This document shows, piece after piece, positions 19,869 through 28,782 of a stretch of 51,875 bases of DNA. The notes under the pieces were generated by a model. The model worked only from the letters and a program-made list of their open reading frames with translations, did not search any database and was not told the origin of the DNA. A program made the position numbers and the translations under genes. The stretch comes from Bacteroidetes bacterium MED-G21 (lineage in GTDB: Bacteria > Bacteroidota > Bacteroidia > Flavobacteriales > UBA7430). The stretch spans positions 1 through 51,875 of the forward strand of contig NTKG01000003.1 in NCBI GenBank assembly GCA_002457305.1, in the 5' to 3' direction. Position 1 is the first letter of the stretch. Each line of letters starts with the position of its first letter.

Positions 19869-20351
19869 ATGAAGTACCGTGTTTTGAACACTAAAGAGTT
19901 AGAGCCCTTAAAGGATGATTTCATCAAATTTCTTTCCGCAAACACAATTACTGGAGAGGATTGGGCTAAAATAAAATCGACCAAACCAAGCCAAGCACAC
20001 AAACTTATTGAGCTTTTTAGTGATATTGTTTGGGAAAAATCTATAGAAAAAATAAAATACCTAGAACACAGGGACGATAAATATTTAAAGGTCTTTTATT
20101 GTGGTAAAAATAAAATGGAAATGGTTGGTTTTAAAGTAACCGAAAAAAGCGCGCCCTCTCTTCTTGACGATAAAACTTTTAAATTACTTGGGTCTGGAAA
20201 GCTCAAGTTTTCTAAGCTTAAGGCTGTGTTTTCTTCATGTGAAAAAAAATATACTGTTTCCCGAAATAAAGACCTCTTTTCTATGATTGAATCTGGTTGC
20301 GTTCCCTGTGAAAAAGCCTATTACTACGGAATTAAGTCTTTGTTGAAATAA
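19869..20351 (+). CDS. Conserved hypothetical (DUF6495-like)
   Basis: MKYRVLNTKELEPLKDDFIKFLSANTITGEDWAKIK...; ORF listed from TTG 19863, ATG at 19869. Confidence 0.7.
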   Translation: MKYRVLNTKELEPLKDDFIKFLSANTITGEDWAKIKSTKPSQAHKLIELFSDIVWEKSIEKIKYLEHRDDKYLKVFYCGKNKMEMVGFKVTEKSAPSLLDDKTFKLLGSGKLKFSKLKAVFSSCEKKYTVSRNKDLFSMIESGCVPCEKAYYYGIKSLLK

Positions 20352-20386
20352 CTTTTTAGTTGCAAGCCTGGGTGATTTTGTGTTTA

Positions 20387-20415
20387 TAAAAAAACCCTCT
20401 TTCGAAGGTTTTTTC
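20387..20415. terminator. Likely bidirectional terminator between convergent genes
   Basis: AAAAAACC...GGTTTTTT inverted repeat between the stops of the + and - genes. Confidence 0.55.
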
Positions 20416-20428
20416 TTTAATCGCTTTT

Positions 20429-22216
20429 CTAGTAAAATTTAGACCTATTGTCTTCTATGTCGGCCATCTCTTTTAATGCATTAAATACCTCGAGGTTTGC
20501 TCTTGGGTGAAGCTGGCTTTCGAGTTGCCTTTTTAAAGACGTAAAGTCTTTTGGGGCTGCTGATTTTTTTATTCCCTCTGTTGAAACAACATATACTCCG
20601 CTATTGCCAACCACTGGTTTTGACATCTGGCCCTCCTCTATTCCGTAGAAAGCACCAACAACTTTTGGCTCAAATCCGTCTGGTATTGAGTTAGAAGAAA
20701 AAGATAGAAGTGCTGCTGATTCTGGAGCTGTGTTCATTGTTTTTGCCAGTTCGTCTATATCACTTGAATTAGATAAGGCTTTATTAAATTCTTCTTTCAA
20801 TACGTCCGCGCTCTTTTCTCTCTTTACTGCAACTTCTACCTGAAAACGAACATCATCAAGATTTTGTATTCCCTCTTCTGTAATGTTGGTTAGCATTGCA
20901 ACAATAATCCGACTATTTTGATCATCTAGCTTTACGGTGTTTATCGCTGTGTTCTCATTGTAGGCCCAAAACACAAAGTTTCGGGCTTCTCCGATTCCTG
21001 AAACGTTTCGGTCTGCCTCCTGTATTGATGCTGTTGTAAGGGCAATGTTTTTCTCTTCCGCCATTGCTTCAAAGCTACTTAAGTCGGTGGATGAAGCCAT
21101 TTCGCTTGCCTGTGCATAAATTTCGTTTGCTGTCTGCTCGCTCGCGTCCATCGCCACTTCAATTATGGCTACCTGAATGGAGTCGTTAATGCGCGCATTT
21201 AATCTTGCCAATTTATAACTGTTATCTTCTTCGTAAGGGCCATATATAAATCCTATCTCTTCGTTTCTTATTACCGTTTCTATGGCTGGCGAAAGCTGAC
21301 CTTCTGCATAAAACGTTGGGTCAAATGAACCGTCTGAATAGGTGTCAACATATGATGCAGCATCGAGAGTATTTCTAAAGCCCTTTACTATTTCTTTCTT
21401 TTTGCTTGTTTTATTATAAACCTCTTTGTCTTCAATAAGCGCTTCCAGTTGTTCTTTAATTACTTCTTTATCTGATTCGGTAGGAAGGATTTCAAAAACG
21501 GCCAATGTGAGCTCACGTGATTCATTTTGAGGATAAGCGTCTTTATTATCTCTATAATATGACTCTATTTCTGATTCTGTTACCTCAATCTTTGTGTCAA
21601 AAGGCTTAAATACATATCGCCCATTGGCTTGAGCGCCTTGCTCGTCGTAGTAGGTCTGTGCGTCTGTATTTGAGGCTACCAATCCTAGGCGAACTAAGTT
21701 TGAGTATTTTTGACTTAATCGCTCTTTAAGAATAATGTTTTCAAAATACATCCACCTAAGGGGGTCTGTGTCGTGAATTTGTTGAATAACTGAGGCCAAT
21801 TGCTCTGGGGAAACATCTTGTGCGTTTGCTCCAAAAAATTGTCTTGCCGTTGATGACATCTGTGCTGACTTATATCCAAAAGTTAATCCTGCTAATTCTT
21901 CGGCACTAACCATTAAACCTATATCGTTATATTGCTCACCCATAACAATTTCACTTACCTTGTCTGACCACAAGTTATCTCGTAAACCGTTTCGATCTTG
22001 TTGGCCATTAAAAATTCGATCTATATTTTGGGCTTCTGTTTCAAATTCTCGATAGTCTACAACCTCGTCGTTTATTTCTCCCAATACTCCTTGGGCACCG
22101 TTTAACAGAGAGGATCCGGAGTTCATTAAGTCTCCTAAAAGAAAGGCTAAAAGAGCAAAACCAATTGCTGCAATAACGAGGCCTGAGCGTTTTCTGAGTT
22201 TATCAAGTGATATCAT
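20429..22216 (-). CDS. SurA/PpiD-type periplasmic peptidylprolyl isomerase
   Basis: MISLDKLRKRSGLVIAAIGFALLAFLLGDLM N-terminal anchor, INDEVVDYREFE, SurN-like helices. Confidence 0.88.
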   Translation of the reverse strand: MISLDKLRKRSGLVIAAIGFALLAFLLGDLMNSGSSLLNGAQGVLGEINDEVVDYREFETEAQNIDRIFNGQQDRNGLRDNLWSDKVSEIVMGEQYNDIGLMVSAEELAGLTFGYKSAQMSSTARQFFGANAQDVSPEQLASVIQQIHDTDPLRWMYFENIILKERLSQKYSNLVRLGLVASNTDAQTYYDEQGAQANGRYVFKPFDTKIEVTESEIESYYRDNKDAYPQNESRELTLAVFEILPTESDKEVIKEQLEALIEDKEVYNKTSKKKEIVKGFRNTLDAASYVDTYSDGSFDPTFYAEGQLSPAIETVIRNEEIGFIYGPYEEDNSYKLARLNARINDSIQVAIIEVAMDASEQTANEIYAQASEMASSTDLSSFEAMAEEKNIALTTASIQEADRNVSGIGEARNFVFWAYNENTAINTVKLDDQNSRIIVAMLTNITEEGIQNLDDVRFQVEVAVKREKSADVLKEEFNKALSNSSDIDELAKTMNTAPESAALLSFSSNSIPDGFEPKVVGAFYGIEEGQMSKPVVGNSGVYVVSTEGIKKSAAPKDFTSLKRQLESQLHPRANLEVFNALKEMADIEDNRSKFY

Positions 22217-22279
22217 TGTTGTTTTCTTTTTCGTTTGTCAAGTCTGCGAATATACAAAAGTTCTTCAAAAATAGGGGTG

Positions 22280-23545
22280 TTAGGGCTGCCAGAATAGTTT
22301 TACCTTCTCTATGCGAGTCTGATTTACCTCTAGTATTTCGAAAACAAACAAACCAACTTTTATTTGTTCATTTAATTGGGGTATACTCTCGCAGTGGTTA
22401 ACTATAAGGCCGCTAAGGGTTTCATAATAATCTGATTCCGGAAGATTTAAATTGTATTTTTCATTTAGGTAATCTATTTCGTGACGGCCAGAAAAAATAA
22501 ATTTATTCTCGGAAACCTTTTTTTCTTCATGATCTACCGGGTCGTGTTCGTCTTTAATATCTCCAAAAATTTCTTCTATGATGTCTTCAATTGTAAGTAG
22601 GCCAGAGGTTCCCCCAAATTCATCAATAACTAAAGCGATGCTTTTTCTTTCTTTAATAAATAAATTAAGAATCTCGCCCGCTTTCATGGTTTCTGGAACA
22701 AGGGCTATTGGAAGTAAAATAGACTTGATGTGTTTTGGTTTTTTAAAAAGCTCATAAGAGTGTGTGTAACCAATAATTTGATCTATATTTTCTCTGAAAA
22801 TTAAAATTTTAGAAAAACCTGTTTCTACAAACTTATTAGTCAGCTTATTTATATCCTCGCCTATTTCCATTGCTACAATTTCATTTCTTGGAACCATGCA
22901 CTCCCTTGCTTTAACACTTGAAAAGTCAAGTGCGTTTTGAAATATTTGTATTTCGGGTTCAAGTTGGTTTTTGTCTTTCACTGTGGTTGCGTGCTCTTTT
23001 ATGTATTGTTTTAAATCAACCCTACCAAAAACTCTTTTTTGGTCAAGCTGTTTAACTCGCATTATTTTTTTTAATAAAAATTTAGAAATGGACACAATTA
23101 ATGAAACAAAAAAATACAACCCAAAATAACTTAAAGCTGCTGGAACAGCAAATAATCGGACAAGCCGATTCGCGTTTATACTAAATAATACTTTTGGAAT
23201 AAACTCCGCTGTTACCAAAACTATTAGTGTAGATATAACTGTCTGAGCCAACAACACTAAACTATCGTTATTTGTTAAATTTTGTTGAATATGTGGTTCT
23301 AATATGTTTGCCATCTCTACCCCATAAACAACCAAAGCAATGTTATTTCCAACAAGCATTGTAGCAATAAATCGAGATGGTTTTTCTAAAAAGTATGATA
23401 AAACACGAGAATTCATCTCTCCTCGTTTTTTCATAAGCTCTATATGAAGCTTATTAGAGGCAATAAAAGCGATTTCCATACCAGAAAAAAAGGCAGAAAA
23501 TAAAAGAGATAAAATGATAGTCAGAAGACTACTGTCGGGGTCCAT
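22280..23545 (-). CDS. CNNM/CorC-HlyC family transporter with CBS pair (GldE-like)
   Basis: DUF21 TM domain, VPRNEIVAMEI, IGYTHSYELFK, DEFGGTSGLLTIEDIIEEIFGDIKDEHD. Confidence 0.9.
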   Translation of the reverse strand: MDPDSSLLTIILSLLFSAFFSGMEIAFIASNKLHIELMKKRGEMNSRVLSYFLEKPSRFIATMLVGNNIALVVYGVEMANILEPHIQQNLTNNDSLVLLAQTVISTLIVLVTAEFIPKVLFSINANRLVRLFAVPAALSYFGLYFFVSLIVSISKFLLKKIMRVKQLDQKRVFGRVDLKQYIKEHATTVKDKNQLEPEIQIFQNALDFSSVKARECMVPRNEIVAMEIGEDINKLTNKFVETGFSKILIFRENIDQIIGYTHSYELFKKPKHIKSILLPIALVPETMKAGEILNLFIKERKSIALVIDEFGGTSGLLTIEDIIEEIFGDIKDEHDPVDHEEKKVSENKFIFSGRHEIDYLNEKYNLNLPESDYYETLSGLIVNHCESIPQLNEQIKVGLFVFEILEVNQTRIEKVKLFWQP

Positions 23546-23605
23546 TAAGGTTTTTTTATTTAGTATTATAAAGACGCTTGTATAGAGTAAAAGCTCAACA
23601 TTAAA

Positions 23606-24199
23606 TTACTCTGGTTGGTCTAAATTAATAATTCCTCGGGTATTTTTAAGGGTATATTTGCTAAAAGACGTATTTGACTCAAAACCATATCCAATAATTG
23701 ATTGCCCTTGCTTGGTTATTTTAACCAGCTCCTCGGTGAAAATTTCATTGCGGTTTTCGTTCCAAACTAAAAACTCTGTTTCTAGTTTTTCTCCTTTTAA
23801 ATTCTCTATAAGAACTGCCCCCTTTGCCTCTATTGTCTTGTCTTCTAAATGTTGAATTGCGTAGTCTGACCTCATAAACGCTTCTTGTTCGCCTTCTGCA
23901 TTAAAAGAAAAAATCTCTAAGCCCAGAGGAAACTCTATATACTCTTTTTCCTCTTTAAACTTAAGCACTTTCGGACTTGTAAGTTTATGTGAAAGTATGC
24001 CGTTTTTTGTGTAAACCCACTCTACACCCTCAGAAGAAACTAGGGGTTCGCGAGTATCATTTACGAGCGCGTCTATTTTTTGTGTGTTGCTTTGGCACGA
24101 AAGAATGAGATTTACGATAAAAAACACTATAGCACATCTTGTTACACTCTGATTTATGTGGCTGGGTGTTTTTTGAAAACGAATAAGTGTGGTAATCAT
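23606..24199 (-). CDS. lptC: LPS export protein LptC-like lipoprotein
   Basis: Short N-terminal TM/lipobox region, beta-jellyroll pattern KGAVLIENLKGEKLETEFLVWNENRNEIFTEELVKITKQGQSIIGYGFES. Confidence 0.82.
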   Translation of the reverse strand: MITTLIRFQKTPSHINQSVTRCAIVFFIVNLILSCQSNTQKIDALVNDTREPLVSSEGVEWVYTKNGILSHKLTSPKVLKFKEEKEYIEFPLGLEIFSFNAEGEQEAFMRSDYAIQHLEDKTIEAKGAVLIENLKGEKLETEFLVWNENRNEIFTEELVKITKQGQSIIGYGFESNTSFSKYTLKNTRGIINLDQPE

Positions 24200-24205
24200 A
24201 AATTA

Positions 24206-25600
24206 TTATGGTACCCTAATTTTTACTGTTTCGCTATACCAACAATCAATTTTATATGTTGGTTCATCTATCAAGCCTTCAGTGAAAATGTCTGTTTTGC
24301 TTGGCATCTGTTCTTTATATTTTTCAATTCGTTCGTTTGCCTTTGTAAGTAGTTGTCGGTCTAATCTCTTTGCGTATTCGTATTTATCTATTGCTGCCCA
24401 ATAGCCAACTCTCTTTAAAAATTCTGTCTTGAGTTCTCCACACTGGCGAGAGGTTTTGGCGTACAAGTCGCCTATTAACATATAGGGCTCACCCCATCCT
24501 GATCGAAAAGAAGCTGCTTTTAATGCATATGATTTTGCAGACTTGTTTTTATTCATAGCGCCATATGTTTGTGCCAAACGATATGCATATTGTGCTTTAT
24601 TAATCTTGTCCAATTCATTATCCAGTGCATAAGTATAAAAACCTTCCGCTTTTTCGTAATCTTTTCGTTTCAAAGATCTAATGCCCATATTTGCTGCTGC
24701 TGATGAAGACGGTTCTATATTATATAGTGCTTCTGATATAGAAAAGAATATGTCTGATTCGGTACACTCTTTTTTATTTAAAAGCTTGGCGGCTCGCCTC
24801 ATCCAGGCAGCGTCTTGTTTATTTTGTTCAAAGTTTTTCGTATACAATTCAATAAGTTTTTCACATGTCGCGTGGGGGGCAAGCGTTTTTTCTAAATTGT
24901 TTTTTACGTCTCCTAGGGTTTTTAGCTCCTTTTGGTTTTTCTTTAATTGTTTCTGCTCTTTTGGACTTATGTCTTCAATCTGTTCCGCATTGTATATGTC
25001 TTGTGTGAGCTTGGCTTCTTTATATGATATAACACCTGAAAGGTCTGAAAATAGACCTATCAAATCCTCTACTTTTAAAACTTTGGCCTGAACTAATTTT
25101 GTTGTTGCCATAAAATAATAATTCAGCACGCTGGCGGTGCTCTCGTTTCCTGCCATTTCAAAAGAACTACGAAGTACTTTGTGTGAAGCCTGAAGGCCTT
25201 CTGTGGTTGTTTTCATGTATTTATACATGTCTGCGCCCTTCATGCCTGTCACGTAGGCTTCTTTTCCTGGGTAATATACATTTCTTTGATCATAAACCAT
25301 CTTTAAAGAGTCAACTAGTGTTGTTTTTCTAGCTTCGTCACTTATGTTTTTTATTAGTCCCTTTATAATTTTAGGGCCGTGTAAATAAATATTCTTTGTT
25401 CGTTTTGGCGCGCTGTTAAACAAATAAGACCACGGTTTATATGCGTCCTCATAATTTTTTTGCTTGTAAAACTCTATATAAATAGATAAGTTTTCCTCAC
25501 AAAGGTCTTTGTTTGTGCCGTATTTTAATACCTCGTCCTGTGCTTGTGATTGGGTTGAAAAAACCGCTATCGCTAATAATAAAATGTTTTTAATTCTCAT
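24206..25600 (-). CDS. TPR-containing periplasmic protein, conserved in Bacteroidota
   Basis: Signal peptide, helical repeats (KDYEKAEGFYTYALDNELDKINKAQYAYRLAQTYGAM). Confidence 0.75.
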   Translation of the reverse strand: MRIKNILLLAIAVFSTQSQAQDEVLKYGTNKDLCEENLSIYIEFYKQKNYEDAYKPWSYLFNSAPKRTKNIYLHGPKIIKGLIKNISDEARKTTLVDSLKMVYDQRNVYYPGKEAYVTGMKGADMYKYMKTTTEGLQASHKVLRSSFEMAGNESTASVLNYYFMATTKLVQAKVLKVEDLIGLFSDLSGVISYKEAKLTQDIYNAEQIEDISPKEQKQLKKNQKELKTLGDVKNNLEKTLAPHATCEKLIELYTKNFEQNKQDAAWMRRAAKLLNKKECTESDIFFSISEALYNIEPSSSAAANMGIRSLKRKDYEKAEGFYTYALDNELDKINKAQYAYRLAQTYGAMNKNKSAKSYALKAASFRSGWGEPYMLIGDLYAKTSRQCGELKTEFLKRVGYWAAIDKYEYAKRLDRQLLTKANERIEKYKEQMPSKTDIFTEGLIDEPTYKIDCWYSETVKIRVP

Positions 25601-25611
25601 GTTTTCCTTTC

Positions 25612-26904
25612 TTAATCTATTTTACGCTTTTTAAACCATTTATCATTAAATGTAAATGCCAAGTGAAACTTGATATAGTTTTCTTCAATCAGCCCCGCGT
25701 CTGTTGTACCCCTCTTTCCTATCTGTACCCCTATGTTTGCTGTTGTGTTTGACCGCCTCATTGGAAGCCCCAAACCAAAGCTTAGATTTAGGTCACTAAT
25801 ATCTGTTTGTGGGTTGTTTGTTCCAAGGGCAGAAACCGAGAGATGACCACTGTTATAATTAATGCCGGCGCGGTACTGAATTATATTTAAATAATTGTGA
25901 ACATCTTTAGCGTTTGGAATCCACCATGCACCAATCTTAAAATGCATTGCATCTTTTAAGCTTGGGTCTGTCGTGTTAAAAAAAGTCATTTGTGACCACT
26001 CTTTAAAACCTAGCTCCCCTGATAAAAACCATCGATCCTTCTCCTCTATCGCTAAACCTGCTGTATAAGACTTCGGAAGTACGAAGCCATTTGATTCGTT
26101 ATAAAAAACAGTTGCTGTGTCTAAAATGATTCCAAGATCGTTAGACAAATCATATGTGTAGCTTGCGCCGCTGTTACTTGCGCTTAAATTCGCCTCTGGA
26201 CAATATGTGGCGCCCAGCGTTAAATTCTTATTTGCGCGCTTTATTTGGTATTGAAAACCTAAATCATAAGTATAATCTCGAGTTGTGTAGGAGTTTTCAT
26301 CTCTTCGGTTAAGTATGTTAGGTTGGTCAAATACCAGTTCTCTTTTCTGGTTTATTGTTCCGAAAATCATTGATGCTGTTGCACCGACAGAAAAACCTTT
26401 AAAAAGTTGGGCGCCAAAATTAGCATATGCCCTGTTTAAACCTCCCGATCCGCTGTGATTGACAACATAGGTTAAAGCATCTTGATTCGATACAATATTG
26501 TTTTGCCTTAACTCAAACCCCTTATATGAATACGGAAGTAGCCCTCCACTAACAGCAACCCCTTTTAGTAGTGGGAATCCTAAGCTAAGGTATGAAAGTG
26601 TCGACGTAAAAGCCTCCTGAGACAGTGTGTTATCTGTTAAATAAATTGCAGAGCCGTTAATTCCTGTTTCAAAAACGGTAACACCTATTGCGCTTAATGA
26701 GGCGGGATTTATTGGGTTTAAATAATTCGCCGTTCTCATTGCCACACCAACTCCGCCCAGAGAAGTATTTAGTGAAAACCCTTGTTCTTGGGTGTCTCCT
26801 ATTCCAAAAGACGAGTATGGTGATATTGTACCTTCTTGGGCTAACAAAATTGCTGGCAGGGAAACAAAAAGAATTAATACCGCTTTATATTTATTTATTT
26901 GCAT
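25612..26904 (-). CDS. Outer-membrane beta-barrel protein
   Basis: Signal peptide then SPYSSFGIGDTQEQGFSLNTSLGGVGVAMRTANYLNPINPASLSA; alternating-strand pattern. Confidence 0.8.
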   Translation of the reverse strand: MQINKYKAVLILFVSLPAILLAQEGTISPYSSFGIGDTQEQGFSLNTSLGGVGVAMRTANYLNPINPASLSAIGVTVFETGINGSAIYLTDNTLSQEAFTSTLSYLSLGFPLLKGVAVSGGLLPYSYKGFELRQNNIVSNQDALTYVVNHSGSGGLNRAYANFGAQLFKGFSVGATASMIFGTINQKRELVFDQPNILNRRDENSYTTRDYTYDLGFQYQIKRANKNLTLGATYCPEANLSASNSGASYTYDLSNDLGIILDTATVFYNESNGFVLPKSYTAGLAIEEKDRWFLSGELGFKEWSQMTFFNTTDPSLKDAMHFKIGAWWIPNAKDVHNYLNIIQYRAGINYNSGHLSVSALGTNNPQTDISDLNLSFGLGLPMRRSNTTANIGVQIGKRGTTDAGLIEENYIKFHLAFTFNDKWFKKRKID

Positions 26905-27616
26905 GTTGCTTTAGTATAAAATACATCCCTTTTAGTAAAATATCTTTATCGGCAAAGATGCTATTTTTTAACTTCTTATCAAAGAAGCCCAGGTCTCCAC
27001 CTGTAAGTACAACGATTGTGTCGGAATAACGCTTTTGATATGAATCTATTGCCCCCTCTAGCTCTTTTATAGCCCCGTTAACAACGCCAGAAAGAATAGA
27101 CTCTTTAGTTGAGGATCCTATAAGGTCTTTTGGTTCAGAAAGCTCAACTAGAGGTAGCGCATCTGTTTGACTGCCCAAGGCTTTTAATCTCATTTTAAGG
27201 CCTGGTGAAATGGATCCCCCAAGATATCTTGTTTTTCTATCTATAAAATCAATTGTTATACAGGTGCCTACATCTATAATTAAAACTGGCCTATTCGGAA
27301 AGACAAAAGCCGCTCCGGCGACTAAGGAGAGCCTATCTGAACCAAGTGTTTTTGGTGTTTCATAAACAATTTTAAAAGGCATTTCCATTTCGGAGGATAA
27401 AACAACAAGGTTGGGTTTGTGTTTTATAGATTCGGATAAAATATTGTCGGGTATGGTTTTTACCGAACTTAACATGACGTTCTTCGCCTTTCCAGAATAA
27501 TGAGATACAATTTTTGGAACATCTTCAAGGGTTCTGTTTCCTTTTTCTTTAATCCTCCCGCCTACAAAATATGCGTACTTAGTTCTTGTGTTTCCTATAT
27601 CAATTACTAAACTCAT
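26891..27616 (-). CDS. coaX: Type III pantothenate kinase
   Basis: SLVIDIGNTRTKYAYF, LGSDRLSLVAGAAF, LIIDVGTCITIDFID, LGGSISPGLKMR, VLTGGD. Confidence 0.96.
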   Translation of the reverse strand: MSLVIDIGNTRTKYAYFVGGRIKEKGNRTLEDVPKIVSHYSGKAKNVMLSSVKTIPDNILSESIKHKPNLVVLSSEMEMPFKIVYETPKTLGSDRLSLVAGAAFVFPNRPVLIIDVGTCITIDFIDRKTRYLGGSISPGLKMRLKALGSQTDALPLVELSEPKDLIGSSTKESILSGVVNGAIKELEGAIDSYQKRYSDTIVVLTGGDLGFFDKKLKNSIFADKDILLKGMYFILKQHANK

Positions 27617-27718
27617 TTTGACTTATTATTTTCCAAAAATATGAATAATGTAAATTATTATTCCTTTTTCTTTGATAGATAAAATGCTTGTGTTTATATT
27701 TGCTGCCTTAACAATTAA

Positions 27719-27791
27719 GGTGCTATAGCTCAGTTGGTAGAGCAAAGGACTGAAAATCCTTGTGTCCCCGGTTCGATTCCTGGTAGCACCA
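27719..27791 (+). tRNA. tRNA-Phe (GAA)
   Basis: GGTGCTA-TA-GCTC..GAGC-A-AAGGA-CTGAAAA-TCCTT..CCCGG-TTCGATT-CCTGG-TAGCACC-A cloverleaf, anticodon GAA. Confidence 0.97.
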
Positions 27792-27795
27792 CAAG

Positions 27796-27827
27796 CGGAA
27801 CCAATCATTTATTTTGGTTCCGTTTTT
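27796..27827 (+). terminator. Intrinsic terminator downstream of tRNA-Phe
   Basis: CGGAACCAA-N9-TTGGTTCCG followed by TTTTT. Confidence 0.85.
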
Positions 27828-27901
27828 ATTTGGCTGTGTTTCGGTATTGGTTCTGATGGCTTATTTGTGGTTGTTTGCCCCTCGTTTTTTACTAAAACAA
27901 A

Positions 27902-27924
27902 AAGCCCCGTCTAAACAAGGCCTG
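27902..27924 (-). terminator. Probable minus-strand terminator after the 78-aa ORF
   Basis: On the minus strand GCCTTG-TTTAGA-CGGGGC (with G-T wobbles) followed by TTTTTG. Confidence 0.5.
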
Positions 27925-27945
27925 ATCAATAATTATTTGGCCCTT

Positions 27946-28182
27946 TTATTGTTTCTTAAAAACAGAATACAAAACCAATAATGTCGCTATTCCAATAAAG
28001 TTACTTTGACCCATTGAATTAATAGCGCTTTGTAAATTTTTAATTGGGTTCCACCCAAAAAGACTCTCTCCAACGATTAGTTGAACCACAACGCCTAAGC
28101 ATAAAAGAGGTACCGCAACATCTAAGGCGCCTCGTAAATACTTTCGGGTTAACTTGAGCTGTTCTTTAAGTTTTTCTCCCAT
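27946..28182 (-). CDS. Small hydrophobic membrane protein (78 aa), unknown function
   Basis: MGEKLKEQLKLTRKYLRGALDVAVPLLCLGVVVQLIVGESLFGWNPIKNLQSAINSMGQSNFIGIATLLVLYSVFKKQ; two hydrophobic segments; shared C-terminal pattern with the next ORF. Confidence 0.75.
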   Translation of the reverse strand: MGEKLKEQLKLTRKYLRGALDVAVPLLCLGVVVQLIVGESLFGWNPIKNLQSAINSMGQSNFIGIATLLVLYSVFKKQ

Positions 28183-28203
28183 TTCTTTATTGTTTAAATA
28201 ATT

Positions 28204-28230
28204 AAAGCCCTCATTTAAAATGAGGGCTTT
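28204..28230 (-). terminator. Strong hairpin between the two small membrane-protein ORFs
   Basis: AAAGCCCTCAT-TTAAA-ATGAGGGCTTT near-perfect hairpin; minus-strand tail TTTAATTATTT is not a pure U-tract. Confidence 0.75.
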
Positions 28231-28241
28231 AATTATGTTAA

Positions 28242-28463
28242 TTATTTTTTACCCATAAAGGATAAAATTACTAGTAATGCTACTAATCCTGCGAGATCTG
28301 CTGATGCAAATCTAGACACTAGACCCGATATAGAGCCAATAACATCCATTCCGCCCCAGCCTATTCCTAAAACTTGAGCTGTTATTCCAAGCCCTATTAA
28401 AGACATTAATAAAGCTGTTAAACCTGAGATTAAATCTCCTAGCATTTTAAAAGCGTTAGCCAT
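28242..28463 (-). CDS. Small hydrophobic membrane protein (73 aa), unknown function
   Basis: MANAFKMLGDLISGLTALLMSLIGLGITAQVLGIGWGGMDVIGSISGLVSRFASADLAGLVALLVILSFMGKK; own promoter-like element upstream. Confidence 0.75.
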   Translation of the reverse strand: MANAFKMLGDLISGLTALLMSLIGLGITAQVLGIGWGGMDVIGSISGLVSRFASADLAGLVALLVILSFMGKK

Positions 28464-28492
28464 AACAATTTATTTTTATTAGTTAATACGTT

Positions 28493-28524
28493 CAAATATA
28501 AGAACATAGGAATTTCCCCACCAA
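28493..28524 (-). promoter_or_regulatory. Bacteroidota-type promoter (TTG ... TATATTTG) for the 73-aa ORF
   Basis: Minus strand TTG-N21-TATATTTG, matching the -33 TTG / -7 TAnnTTTG consensus; ~30 nt upstream of the ATG. Confidence 0.6.
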
Positions 28525-28538
28525 AAAAATAACCCTAC

Positions 28539-28560
28539 CCGAACTAAAGTTCGGTTTTTT
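28539..28560 (+). terminator. Hairpin plus T-tract (orientation uncertain)
   Basis: CCGAACT-AA-AGTTCGG then TTTTTT on the + strand. Confidence 0.5.
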
Positions 28561-28782
28561 GTTTTTTTACCTGTTTTTTTTGGTTAATTTGATTTTATTA
28601 TCTTGATTTACAGGCGTTTAATGTTTTTATTCGTGTTTTTTATTTTAGTTTTTGGTAGGGGTTATCAACACCAGTTTGTTATTAACTATAGCACCCCTTT
28701 AGGCCTTGTTTTTGCTGGGTTTTTAGTTAAAAACAGCTTATTTAAGGGGTTTTCAGCATTTTTTTAGCCGCATTTGACATTT

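Noticed and set aside
24080-25091. Plus-strand ORFs across lptC and the TPR gene
   Set aside because: Antisense to better supported genes; Cys/Phe-rich composition typical of reverse-strand translations.
27626-27808. Minus-strand 60-aa ORF
   Set aside because: Overlaps the tRNA-Phe on the opposite strand; not a protein.
28232-28245. TTATGTTAATT resembling a XerD half-site of dif
   Set aside because: No matching XerC arm at the expected 6-nt spacing; likely an AT-rich coincidence.
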